Assembly: GCF_024171735.1 (NCBI RefSeq)
Contig: NZ_JAMTCH010000005.1
Span: forward strand, 372,001-436,000
Direction of reading: 5' to 3'
DNA: 64,000 nt
DNA from: Prauserella alba
Lineage (GTDB): Bacteria > Actinomycetota > Actinomycetes > Mycobacteriales > Pseudonocardiaceae
Shown here: positions 42,033 through 50,801 of the stretch, one piece after another
How the letters are laid out: each line of letters opens with the position of its first letter
Position numbering within the stretch: position 1 is the first letter of the stretch
Program-made: the position numbers and the translations under genes
Notes under the pieces: generated by a model
The model's database searches: none
The model's input: the letters and a program-made list of their open reading frames with translations, nothing else
Told to the model about the DNA's origin: nothing

Positions 42033-43609
42033 GCTGCCCCCTCGGTCGTCGTGTTCGTGTCGCTGGGTTCGTGCTTGACGATCCAGGCCGCGATCTTCGT
42101 GCGGGCGGTTTGCAACGCGCCGATCGTGGCCGGGCTGCTGCGGCGGGCGTCGGCGATCTCGTCGAGCAACGGCCACGCCACCGCGAGAAACGCTCGCCGG
42201 GGCTGGTCGAATTGGCGCTGTTCGAACCGGCGCCAGAACTCGACCTCGGCGGCGCTCCAGTAGCGGGCGGTGAACACCTCGGTCCAGGGGTTCGGGCTGT
42301 TCGGCCTGTCACCGAGGAGGCGTTTCCAGGCGGCGACGAGCTCGCCGGTCACCTGTTGCTCGACGTCCGCGGCGGCGGCCGTGAGCTCGGCGACCCCGTC
42401 GGCGGCGTCCGGGTCATGTTCCGGCAGGGCCGCCAACACCGGCGGTGTGGTGGAACGAACCCGCGCATGGTCGACGGCTTTGCCCCGTTCCTGGACGATG
42501 CCCACGGCTCGGATGCGCAGCGTGTCGAGCAGCTCGTCGGGCGCGTTTGCCAGCACGCTCGGGCGTTGCGTGGTCTCACCGTCGGCCAGTAGCGCGTCGA
42601 GATCACGCCACACAGCCCGGTCCCCCCGCGCGGGTGCCAGCGACCACGTCACGCCCGTGGTGGATTTGCGGGCTTGCATCATGGCGTGTGGGTCTCGTGC
42701 TGTCAGCGGTCGATCGGTCCCGGAGGGCAGCTTGTAGGCCCACGTCAGGAAGCAGTCGACCACGTTGGACCCGGTGTCGTCGGGCACGAGCAGCAGCGCG
42801 TGCCGCGATCGACCGACCAGCAAGTCCGCCGGCCAGGTCACCGTCGGCAGGATCGTCGGTCGCTCGGCAGGCAGCTCGGTCTCCCACGGAGCCGCGTCGA
42901 CTGCACCGTCGCGGCCTACATCGTCCGCGCGGGCGATCGTGGCCTTGTCGTGGTGCGAATCGGGTGGAGGCGGGGGCATGCCCGCGATCAGCGATTCGAA
43001 CAGATTCTGCCCGAGAGGGTAGTAGGTGATCGCCCCGCGCAGCGGTGCGTCGGCCATGTGATGGTCGGCGTAGCCGCTGACGCGGCGCGTGCCGCCGGTG
43101 CCGCCGTTGCCGTGCGCATGGTGATACAGCAACAGCTGCACCGCTTGCGCCGAGGGGATCGACGGGGCATGGCTGGCCGAGGTGTGCACGAACCACACCG
43201 GCGTGTTCCCTCCGGGCCGTTGCGGATCCAATTTGGACACACCCACCCGTCCGGCCTGCTCGGCCAGTCGAGGGTCCTGCATCCACGGCCGCACCGGATC
43301 GAACAGATCCCAGCACCAGTCGGACAGGTACTCATCCAAGTCATCGACATCGAACTGCCCGGTCGCCAGCACCGCGCTGCGTCGCGCCTTCCACTCCGCA
43401 ACCGGCAGAGCCTCGTCGAGCCCGGTGACGCGCGCGGCGATGGTTTCCAGCAATCGCCGTACCGGTGCCTCGGCGATCGGTTGCGACACTCCGATATCGG
43501 CGATCTTGTGCGCCGAGGCGAAGAGTTCGCGTATCCCGAACGACCCGGGTCGGCCATCGAGCATGGTGACATCCACCCACGGTTGCTGGGCCACATCGAA
43601 CGAGCTCAC
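42029..43609 (-). CDS. cas8e: Cas8e (Cse1) large Cascade subunit
   Basis: A 526-residue Cse1/CasA, beginning FDVAQQPWVDVTMLDGRPGSFGIRELFASA as in the family. This subunit reads the PAM and recruits Cas3. GTG start overlaps the cas3 stop by four bases (GTGA), and its own stop overlaps cse2. Length is normal for the subtype (about 500-550). Confidence 0.92.
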   Translation of the reverse strand: MSSFDVAQQPWVDVTMLDGRPGSFGIRELFASAHKIADIGVSQPIAEAPVRRLLETIAARVTGLDEALPVAEWKARRSAVLATGQFDVDDLDEYLSDWCWDLFDPVRPWMQDPRLAEQAGRVGVSKLDPQRPGGNTPVWFVHTSASHAPSIPSAQAVQLLLYHHAHGNGGTGGTRRVSGYADHHMADAPLRGAITYYPLGQNLFESLIAGMPPPPPDSHHDKATIARADDVGRDGAVDAAPWETELPAERPTILPTVTWPADLLVGRSRHALLLVPDDTGSNVVDCFLTWAYKLPSGTDRPLTARDPHAMMQARKSTTGVTWSLAPARGDRAVWRDLDALLADGETTQRPSVLANAPDELLDTLRIRAVGIVQERGKAVDHARVRSTTPPVLAALPEHDPDAADGVAELTAAAADVEQQVTGELVAAWKRLLGDRPNSPNPWTEVFTARYWSAAEVEFWRRFEQRQFDQPRRAFLAVAWPLLDEIADARRSSPATIGALQTARTKIAAWIVKHEPSDTNTTTEGAA

Positions 43610-46125
43610 GGGGTGTCCTTCCTGCCGGTTGAGGTGACGAGGCCGAGCTCGTCATCGAGGTCGAGGCCGCCGCGTCCGGAACCGACATCCAGCACCCGGG
43701 CCGAGGCCAGCGGCCCGTACCGCGACCATGTCGACGGTGGATCACCGAGGGGTCGCGTGTGCTGCACCGCGACGGGGAGCGCCGCGTCCACCAGTGCGTC
43801 CTGTACTACCCGCTTCTTCGGACGGCCGTCGGGCCAGGGCATCCATTCCTGCGGCCCGTGCCGCAGCCATTGGTGGCCGTGCTCATCCGTGTAGCGGGGA
43901 ACGACGAGGTCGGTATCCACCCCGAGACGGGTCAACGCGACCTCCGGAGTTTCCAGCGAGGTCAGCTGATGCAGCTGATCGACCATCCGAGGGCGCGGGA
44001 TGGCCGCTGTCTCGGCCGTCGCCTGGTCCTCGGCAGCTCTGTTGTGTCGCGCTGCGGCGCCGGCCTCGGAGAGCAGCGTGGGGCTGCGGTGATGTACCTG
44101 TTGCACGAGCTCGTCCACCTCGCCGGGCACGTCGATGCTCTCGCGCCGGTCGAGCAACGCAGCAGTGGCTTCAAGTTCGAACCGGTCGTACACCGCCTCC
44201 CACTCCGGCGGCTGCGGCACCGGCGTATGCACCCACAAGCGCGGCGTCTCGTGATCAGTCGGGCGCGGTCGGTCGTGTCGATGCAGGCGGCCCGCCCGTT
44301 GCAGCAGCAGCGCCATTGGCGCGAGACTGCTCACCATCACATCCGCGTCCAGATCGAGCGCCTGTTCCACCAGCTGAGTCGCGACCACCACCCCGCCACG
44401 GTTGGCAGGCCCCGACTCCCTGCCGAAGCGGGTCAGGACGTCCTCGGTGGCGGCACTGCGTTGCCACCCCGGCATCCGCGCGTGCAGCAAGGTCACCGGC
44501 ATCGCGGCCGGAACCGCGTCACGAACCCGCCGATACGCCTGCTGGGCCTCGGCGACGGTGTTGCACACCACCACGACCGACGCGCCCTCCCCTGCCCACA
44601 AGGCCACATCCGGGAATTCCGTGGACGTGTGCACGTGCAGTGTCCGCCCACCCAACGACGCCATCTCCCCAACCGCATGGTCACCCGGCAGGCTGCGTTC
44701 CCCAGCGGTGTCCACGAACGACCATCCCGGGTACGCCGGACGCTGCACCCCGACGCCGTCGACGTCGACACCCGCGCCGGACAGATAGGCCCGCTCCAAC
44801 GCCACGTGCAGGTGTGCGGGCAGCGTTGCCGACATCGCCACCACTGGAACACCGAGGAATCCGCACCACTCCAACAGGCGAGCCAACAGCCCCGCCATGT
44901 AGGGATCGACCGAGTGCACCTCATCGACGAGCAGCACTGAGTTCGCCAAGCCCGTCAACCGCAACGGCTGCCACTGGGCCCGCAACACGGCCCGCAGCAC
45001 CGTGTCGATCGTTCCCGTCGACCACGGCGCCAACCCGGGACGATGCCGATTCTGCTGCAACCACATCGACGCCTCCGCCGCGTCGGCATCACGCAACACG
45101 CGGTCGGCATCGCCATGCGCCAACGCCACCGGCGCCGACACCCCGGCACCGTCCAGGAAGCCCCGCAACCGGCGCCGCGCCTCGGTCGCCGTGGACCGGG
45201 TCGGCAACGCCACGTACACCCCGCTGCGTCCCGACACCGCCGCCAGTCGCGTCGCCGCCACCAAACCAGCTTCGGTCTTACCCACACCCGTCGGCGCCGT
45301 AATCGTCACCAATCCCGCCCGGCGCGGACGGAAATCCCGCTCCACCGACGTTTGCAGCGCGTTCGGCGCGTAACCCCATGCTCCCGCCACCGATGCTCCG
45401 GACGGAATCTGCGGAGCCGACAACCCCGCGCTCTCAACGCGGTCGAGCATCCGTTCGCGAGCCACGGCGAACCGGCGCTGCGGATCGACAAGAGCGTCTC
45501 GCTGTTGCTCGACGATGAACTGCGTGTCCGAGGACAGCCAATCCGCCATGATCACGATGCCGGTCAGCAACGGCACAACCTCGGCAGGCACCTGGTCAGG
45601 AAGTCGTGCCGGGCCTCCTAGGGCCGCGTGAACCGCTGCCACGATCTCACCGCGAACCGCATGCCACCGAGGGCCATCGGAATCGCCGGTCATCTCGGCT
45701 TTGGCGGCACGCGTGTAGTCCTGCCGCCGCAACACCGGGTACGAGCCGTGATGGCCCGCCACGGCCAACGCGGCCATGAACTCCGCCGACGCCGCCAACC
45801 CGGCCCGCGTCAACCTGGGATCCAACAACAGCGGCAGCACGGTCGCCGCCGCCCAGTCATGGCGCACGTACCCGTGCCGCGACCGATCCCACTGCTGCTG
45901 AAACGACACGGTTGCCTTGCCCACGTCGTGAAGCCCTGCCAGTTCCACCACCAGCTGCCTCGTCATGTCCTCGTCGAGGTCAAGACGCTGCGCCAGCCAG
46001 CGCCGCACACCGCGCCCGATATGCCGATCCCACAACGCCGACGCCGCACCCGCCGCATCCACCAGATGCCACACCAGCGGATACGGCTCGTCCAAGCCGC
46101 GCTCTTTGGCCCACACCTCAAACAA
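43606..46125 (-). CDS. cas3: Cas3 nuclease-helicase
   Basis: An 839-residue Cas3. HD nuclease: H20 region, HDVGKA (H66, D67) and GHHGS (about 119-123). Helicase: Walker A TGVGKTEAGL, DEVH box VLLVDEVHSVDPYMAGLL and motif III SATLP, with motif VI QRAGRLHRH. It degrades DNA found by Cascade. All catalytic motifs are intact. The start appears to be TTG 46125 (GGGGG 4 bases upstream); GTG 46116 is an alternative. First gene of the cas operon, divergent from array 2. Confidence 0.95.
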   Translation of the reverse strand: MFEVWAKERGLDEPYPLVWHLVDAAGAASALWDRHIGRGVRRWLAQRLDLDEDMTRQLVVELAGLHDVGKATVSFQQQWDRSRHGYVRHDWAAATVLPLLLDPRLTRAGLAASAEFMAALAVAGHHGSYPVLRRQDYTRAAKAEMTGDSDGPRWHAVRGEIVAAVHAALGGPARLPDQVPAEVVPLLTGIVIMADWLSSDTQFIVEQQRDALVDPQRRFAVARERMLDRVESAGLSAPQIPSGASVAGAWGYAPNALQTSVERDFRPRRAGLVTITAPTGVGKTEAGLVAATRLAAVSGRSGVYVALPTRSTATEARRRLRGFLDGAGVSAPVALAHGDADRVLRDADAAEASMWLQQNRHRPGLAPWSTGTIDTVLRAVLRAQWQPLRLTGLANSVLLVDEVHSVDPYMAGLLARLLEWCGFLGVPVVAMSATLPAHLHVALERAYLSGAGVDVDGVGVQRPAYPGWSFVDTAGERSLPGDHAVGEMASLGGRTLHVHTSTEFPDVALWAGEGASVVVVCNTVAEAQQAYRRVRDAVPAAMPVTLLHARMPGWQRSAATEDVLTRFGRESGPANRGGVVVATQLVEQALDLDADVMVSSLAPMALLLQRAGRLHRHDRPRPTDHETPRLWVHTPVPQPPEWEAVYDRFELEATAALLDRRESIDVPGEVDELVQQVHHRSPTLLSEAGAAARHNRAAEDQATAETAAIPRPRMVDQLHQLTSLETPEVALTRLGVDTDLVVPRYTDEHGHQWLRHGPQEWMPWPDGRPKKRVVQDALVDAALPVAVQHTRPLGDPPSTWSRYGPLASARVLDVGSGRGGLDLDDELGLVTSTGRKDTP

Positions 46126-46449
46126 GTAACCCCCAGCAGATTATACAGCTAAGACACTTCGCTGTGAGGCGAACCATAACAGAAGCAGCCGACACATGCC
46201 CAGCGATCCCGTGGGTGGCGGGCTAGTCTGAGACAGCTGACAGGCTCCCGCCGAGCCACCAGGCTCGGATCAGCCGTGTCTGAGCTGGATACGATCCCCC
46301 GCCCAGCACCCCGGTCGGCCAAATCCACCAGGGCGCAGGGATGCACGACCACCAGTTGCCGACTGCGGCGCCTACGAAGCCGGCGTAGTCGGCGGTGCAA
46401 ACTGAATGCCAAACGCCCAACAACTCCAGAGAGCCCCAGGTCAAGAAGT
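46126..46449 (+). promoter_or_regulatory. Divergent cas promoter region and leader of CRISPR array 2
   Basis: This 324-base gap separates cas3 (minus) from array 2 (plus). No gene is supported in it. The end next to the first repeat carries ACTGAATG, CCAACAA and CCAGGTCAAGAAGT, blocks shared with the leader of array 1. The part near cas3 (TTATACAGCTAAGACAC) is A+T-richer and probably contains the cas promoter. Confidence 0.65.
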
Positions 46450-46909
46450 GTCCGCCCCGCCCCCGCGGGGATCAGCCTACGGTGTACCGGTCCGAAAACT
46501 CCGGGTTGTCGTCCGCCCCGCCCCCGCGGGGATCAGCCGGCGTTAGCCGGCTTCGTCGGGTCAACCACAAAGTCCGCCCCGCCCCCGCGGGGATCAGCCG
46601 TACACGCCTTCGCGGGTGCTGGCGTCCGGGAGCGTCCGCCCCGCCCCGCGGGGATCAGCCGACGGCCGGGACGAGGAGGGGTGTGAAGCAGAGGGTCCGC
46701 CCCGCCCCGCGGGGATCAGCCGTCATACGGCTTAGTCGCCTTGCCGCTCTTACTGTCCGCCCCGCCCCCGCGGGGATCAGCCGGGACACGGCAAAGACCC
46801 GCTGGTTGCAGCGATGTCCTCCCCGCGCCCGCGTGGATCAGCCGCAGCTCGTGCACGCCGAGCACGCGTGACATGAGTCCGCCCCCGCCCGCGGGTTTCG
46901 CGATCAACC
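46450..46909 (+). CRISPR. Type I-E CRISPR array 2 (8 repeats, 7 spacers)
   Basis: Repeats start at 46450, 46511, 46572, 46634, 46695, 46755, 46816 and about 46877, with 33-34-base spacers. They begin GTCCGCCCCG and end GGGGATCAGCC. They differ from array 1 in the loop, which is CCCC in place of GCCC; two repeats (46634, 46695) have lost one C and are 27 bases long. The repeat at 46816 has three changes and the last is badly decayed, so the array runs rightward, away from cas3, with the old end at the right. Confidence 0.95.
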
Positions 46910-47112
46910 GCCGCACCGCGACCCGACACCTGACTCGGCTCGGACCCGCGCAACGTAAATTCATCGACTCCAGCGGCGACCAGGCAATGGCGGCGGCACC
47001 TCCGCAGATCCGGTTCTGGGACGACAACCCGAGCATGTTGGATCTCCTCGGGTTCGAGGCGTGGTGGAGTCGATGCTCGGCGACGTTGATCGCCGGGCAC
47101 GAGTCGTCGCCA

Positions 47113-47195
47113 ACGTGGCCACCACTCTGCGCGAATACGCCCACGCCATCCCCCTCGACGACCACGACACCGTCGCCACCCTCTACGGGGTCTGA
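47113..47195 (+). pseudogene. 3' remnant of a tyrosine recombinase gene
   Basis: These 83 bases are nearly identical to the last part of the recombinase gene at 59495-60682 (bases 60594-60682), apart from a 9-base deletion and a few changes. The frame reads VATTLREYAHAIPLDDHDT and ends TLYGV-stop as in the intact gene, including its catalytic tyrosine. Nothing upstream matches. It is a scar of an earlier insertion or recombination next to the old end of CRISPR array 2. Confidence 0.88.
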
Positions 47196-47346
47196 CCTGG
47201 ATTCGATGCCTGGCTGGGGCCTGGCTCTACGAACCGTAAGCATGTGTCTCTCGCTCGCCGGGTGTGCGCCGGCGGTATGCGTCCGTTTGTTGTACGTCTG
47301 CTCGGAGTGAGCCAAACTGTCGGACCCTTGTGGTTACGTGGCGAAC

Positions 47347-48432
47347 ATGGACGAATCCGCAAGGTCATGGGCTGATGGAGCCATCGCGGCGATGGACGTG
47401 GAGACGACGGGCGTCGATCCACGTCGGTCTCGGCTAGTCTCAGCCGCCGTCGTGATGATTGCGCCTACAGCGCCGGGTCGGGGACGTGAGGTCAAGACGT
47501 GGCAGTGGTTGGCCGACCCCGAGGTCGAGATTCCCGTCGAGGCCACCGCCATTCACGGCATTAGTACCGAAACAGCCCGTCGGGACGGGCGCCCTGCAGC
47601 CGAAGTCATTGCCGAGGTGGCTGCGGTGTTGGGGGAGGTGTGGACGCCTGTCGTGCCGCTGTGCGTGTATAACGCGGCCTTTGATCTGACTCTGCTGGAT
47701 GCCGAAATGTCCCGGCACCAGGGTCGCAGCCTGCCGCTGTCGGGACCGGTGGTGGACCCACTGTGCATTGATCGTCATCTCGATCCTGGGCGTGAGCAGC
47801 GGCGCAGGTTAAGCGATGTGTGCGGGCATTACGGAGTACTGCTCGAGGGAGCCCACACCAGTTCGGGTGATGCCTTAGCCGCGGCGCGTCTTGCGTGGAA
47901 GATGGCCAGGGTATTCCCAGTGGACGTGGGCTCTCCAGCGCCGCACGTCCTGCACGAGGCCCAGGCTGCGTGGTATCGGGCCACTAAAGACGCCCATGCC
48001 GACGAACGCGACCGGCGAGCGGCACATGCGACAGCACGCGGTGACCACGTCGCGGCCGGGAAGCTACGAGCAAAGGCCCAGGGTGTCCGAGCTTCTGCCG
48101 AAGCGTGGCCTGTGTTACCGGTGCGTACGCCGACACAGTCGGCGCCTGGTCGTAGCTCGTCACCCGGCTCTGGCCGCATGGGGAACTCCCATGCTCCGTG
48201 GACTGCAGATGAGGACACCGACCTGCGTAAGAAGTGGCTCTCCGCCGATCCAGTGGGTGCCGCCGCCACGCGACGTGAGCAGATCGCGTCCGATTATGGG
48301 CGGACGCCTGGTGCGATTCGATCCCGCCTGTTGAAACTGCGCTGCGACCCCGAACGTCCAGGTCACACCTGCGACGAGGACCGTGCCACCGAACTGGAGA
48401 AGGCCTACGCCGCTGAATATGGCCGTGTCTGA
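47347..48432 (+). CDS. DEDDh 3'-5' exonuclease with SANT-like C-terminal domain
   Basis: A 361-residue protein. The N-terminal 180 residues are a DnaQ-type exonuclease: AMDVETTG (ExoI, Asp and Glu), VYNAAFDLTLLD (ExoII, Asp) and HTSSGDALAA (ExoIII, His and Asp), so all DEDDh residues are present. After a charged linker, residues about 275-340 (PWTADEDTDLRKKW...IASDYGRTPGAIRSRLLKL) form a Myb/SANT-like helical domain seen in some helicases and nucleases. A GTG at 47338 is an alternative start. It stands 55 bases upstream of jetA in the same direction, so it could work with Wadjet; not a usual Wadjet component. Confidence 0.8.
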   Translation: MDESARSWADGAIAAMDVETTGVDPRRSRLVSAAVVMIAPTAPGRGREVKTWQWLADPEVEIPVEATAIHGISTETARRDGRPAAEVIAEVAAVLGEVWTPVVPLCVYNAAFDLTLLDAEMSRHQGRSLPLSGPVVDPLCIDRHLDPGREQRRRLSDVCGHYGVLLEGAHTSSGDALAAARLAWKMARVFPVDVGSPAPHVLHEAQAAWYRATKDAHADERDRRAAHATARGDHVAAGKLRAKAQGVRASAEAWPVLPVRTPTQSAPGRSSSPGSGRMGNSHAPWTADEDTDLRKKWLSADPVGAAATRREQIASDYGRTPGAIRSRLLKLRCDPERPGHTCDEDRATELEKAYAAEYGRV

Positions 48433-48487
48433 GTGTGCGGGCAATGCGGCCTGGCGATGCCGATCTGTGTGAAGCGGGGTGAATCGA

Positions 48488-49981
48488 ATGTCGGACGCTG
48501 GGGTTCGGGGACGCGACACGCTGGGCTTGGCGACGCGGGTAAGAGCGCTCGCCGTGGCCGCTCCTGTCCTTGACCTGGAACGCCGGAAGGCGCTGCTCAC
48601 ATCGGGCGACTGGGCCCCCTACCAGATGGAGGAGCTGGCCCTTGCCGCGATCGACACGGTCACGTTGAGAATGGATTTCGACGATGGCGCCCAGCACGAG
48701 GACGTCGTGGCTGCAGTGGCGCGTGTGGCGGAGCTTCAGATGCCACAGCGTGATCGCGATGAACACGTTGATGTGGCACGTTGGGTTCTCGACAACCTGG
48801 TGAACGTGGGAACGGTTGACCGCGGCTTCAATCATGTCTACGGCGTCGTTGTCGACGACGCTTATACCTCCCACATCTACTCCTTCAAATTGTTACGTGA
48901 AGTCGCGGGACCCGATGGAAAGCCGCGGCTGCGTGCTTCGAATGAAGCAATCGCGGTTCTGGTAGGAGCAGTCGATATCGATATTGCCTCTGAGCAAGTT
49001 GCTGCGGACGCCAAACTTGAAGCCTTGGTGGGCCGTGGACGGCTGGTCGATGCCCATCGTGCCGCAGAGATGGCACTGCGCCGCACTGTGCAGTACGCCG
49101 AGCACATTCGTACGCAGTTGGAGGGAATGCGTCGTGATATCCGCTCGGTGGATTGGATAGGCGATGTGCAGCATGTGCAGACCGAAGCGTTAGATCACAT
49201 CGAGGAGCGCATCAAGGCTGAGAGCACCATCAAGGACAACCTGGTCCAGATCATGGAGAACAGTACCGAGGACGCCGCTCCAGGCCAGGCTGCCGAGCTG
49301 ATTGAGATTCTTGACGAATGTTTGCAACGACACGCTGCGCTGCAAACAAACTTGCAGGAGATCGGCGACAGATTCCGCGCGGAACAGGAACGACAAACGT
49401 TCGTGCCGCCGCCCCGTCGATCCTACGTCGACATCGGCCGCCAGCTGTTGGAACCGGTGCTGTGTCTGTCGACGGAACAGGCCTATCCGCTGATAGACGA
49501 GTTCGCCACGGCGGCCGTTCCACCACATCGCCCCACGGTCATCTACCTCCCCGACTTGGTGGCCAACCTTATGGCGTTGCCGGCCGAGCATGACAGCGAC
49601 GACAACCTGATTATCGACCCAATATTCGGTGACCGCGGCGACGACGACACGTTTTCCGACCAGCAGTACGCAGCTGTTGAATCCCTGCTGCGGCGCGCTG
49701 ACGCCGACGGGATTCGCTTGTCAACCCTGCTTACGCTGGCACGCGGCACGGATATGGGTGGGACTGGTCGAGGGCGGATCGATCACCTGCTGGCACTGCA
49801 CGTGCTGGGCCTGTTCGGCGCGCCACGGCATAGCCCCGAGACCGACACGATCTTGGCTGCATCGGCCGATGCGCGCACGTTGGATGACGAGACCTTTGCC
49901 GGCAACGACTTGCTGCTAACACGCTACTCAGTACCGATCTTTCCTTCGAACGACGACGCAACGGAGGCCGACCGAGCATGA
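48488..49981 (+). CDS. jetA: Wadjet JetA-like kleisin subunit
   Basis: A 497-residue helical protein, first of four overlapping genes with Wadjet order. It is the size of JetA (MukF/kleisin-like), which bridges the heads of the JetC SMC dimer; a long helical central part (about 180-310) and winged-helix-like ends are consistent. I could not see a DUF3375 signature, so the Wadjet subtype may not be type I. ATG 48488 follows GCGGGGTGAA; GTG 48479 is an alternative. Overlaps jetB by four bases. Confidence 0.78.
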   Translation: MSDAGVRGRDTLGLATRVRALAVAAPVLDLERRKALLTSGDWAPYQMEELALAAIDTVTLRMDFDDGAQHEDVVAAVARVAELQMPQRDRDEHVDVARWVLDNLVNVGTVDRGFNHVYGVVVDDAYTSHIYSFKLLREVAGPDGKPRLRASNEAIAVLVGAVDIDIASEQVAADAKLEALVGRGRLVDAHRAAEMALRRTVQYAEHIRTQLEGMRRDIRSVDWIGDVQHVQTEALDHIEERIKAESTIKDNLVQIMENSTEDAAPGQAAELIEILDECLQRHAALQTNLQEIGDRFRAEQERQTFVPPPRRSYVDIGRQLLEPVLCLSTEQAYPLIDEFATAAVPPHRPTVIYLPDLVANLMALPAEHDSDDNLIIDPIFGDRGDDDTFSDQQYAAVESLLRRADADGIRLSTLLTLARGTDMGGTGRGRIDHLLALHVLGLFGAPRHSPETDTILAASADARTLDDETFAGNDLLLTRYSVPIFPSNDDATEADRA

Positions 49982-50793
49982 GCGATATCGACGATACGGC
50001 CGCGGTGAGTAGGCTGCTGTCCTTCGGTTTCCGGCCGGGATTGACGCCGCCGCGCAATGCCGAGTACGCCACTTTGGTGCAACGCTGCCATACCGAGCCG
50101 GCCTTCGCGCAACGGCTGCACGCAGCAGCGCGAGGGTTCGATCTCACCGTCGTTGCCGTGAACGCGCGGGCCGGTCTCGTGCTCGGTGCGACCGCCGAGA
50201 CACATTTCGCGGCCAGCGTCGCCGAACACATCACCAAGCCCGCTGACCGGCCGATCGCGGCACTGGCTCACCTGGCCATCGCGGCGCTCGCGTTCTACCG
50301 CCCCGAGGACCTTGACGATGAGGTCCACGTTGGCCGAGTCACGGTCCGGCACGTCGATGAAATGGTCGAGCATGCCACGACAGAACTGGAACGCCGAGCC
50401 ATCGAGGCCGGTGACGACGATGGGGTTCCCGCCGACCAGCCAGACCTAATCCAACTGTGGCGCTACTACCAGCGTCGGAACCCGGTGGGGCTCACCGACG
50501 ATGACCGAGCCCACTCCAAAAGTAGACGCGCGATCATCAAGCGAGTAGCCGAGTACCTCACGAACAATGGCATGTTGCGGCGCGCGAGCACGGAAAACGG
50601 CGGAACCTATACAACGACGGCCCGCTATCAGATTCAGGTGCGGGAACTGGCTGGCCAGAAGATGCTTGGCGAACTGGCCGCACTCGGCGTGACCGTGGCC
50701 GCCGATGGAAAACCGACCTTCACCACGCCGGAACCACAGTCCAGCGGCACCCCCGATGCCGCGAGCGCGCCGTCCGCCGATCCAGGAGCCTGA
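49978..50793 (+). CDS. jetB: Wadjet JetB-like (MukE-type) subunit
   Basis: A 271-residue protein in the JetB position. The central part (LAHLAIAALAFYRPEDLDDEVHVGRVTVRHVDEMVEHA) and the C-terminal winged-helix-like KRVAEYLTNNGMLRRASTENGGTYTTTARYQIQVREL fit the DUF4194/MukE-like subunits that bind the kleisin. It overlaps jetA (ATGA) and precedes jetC by 8 bases. The C-terminal 40 residues are disordered. Confidence 0.78.
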   Translation: MSDIDDTAAVSRLLSFGFRPGLTPPRNAEYATLVQRCHTEPAFAQRLHAAARGFDLTVVAVNARAGLVLGATAETHFAASVAEHITKPADRPIAALAHLAIAALAFYRPEDLDDEVHVGRVTVRHVDEMVEHATTELERRAIEAGDDDGVPADQPDLIQLWRYYQRRNPVGLTDDDRAHSKSRRAIIKRVAEYLTNNGMLRRASTENGGTYTTTARYQIQVRELAGQKMLGELAALGVTVAADGKPTFTTPEPQSSGTPDAASAPSADPGA

Positions 50794-50801
50794 TCACAGA
50801 G

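Noticed and set aside
38067-46909. Spacers matching other parts of this window (self-targeting)
   Set aside because: By eye I found no spacer with an obvious full-length match elsewhere in the window; a proper search is needed before claiming either way.
46716-47315. A 199-residue minus-strand frame across the end of array 2 and the integrase remnant
   Set aside because: It reads through CRISPR repeats and the antisense of the recombinase remnant; the same kind of peptide appears antisense to the intact recombinase.
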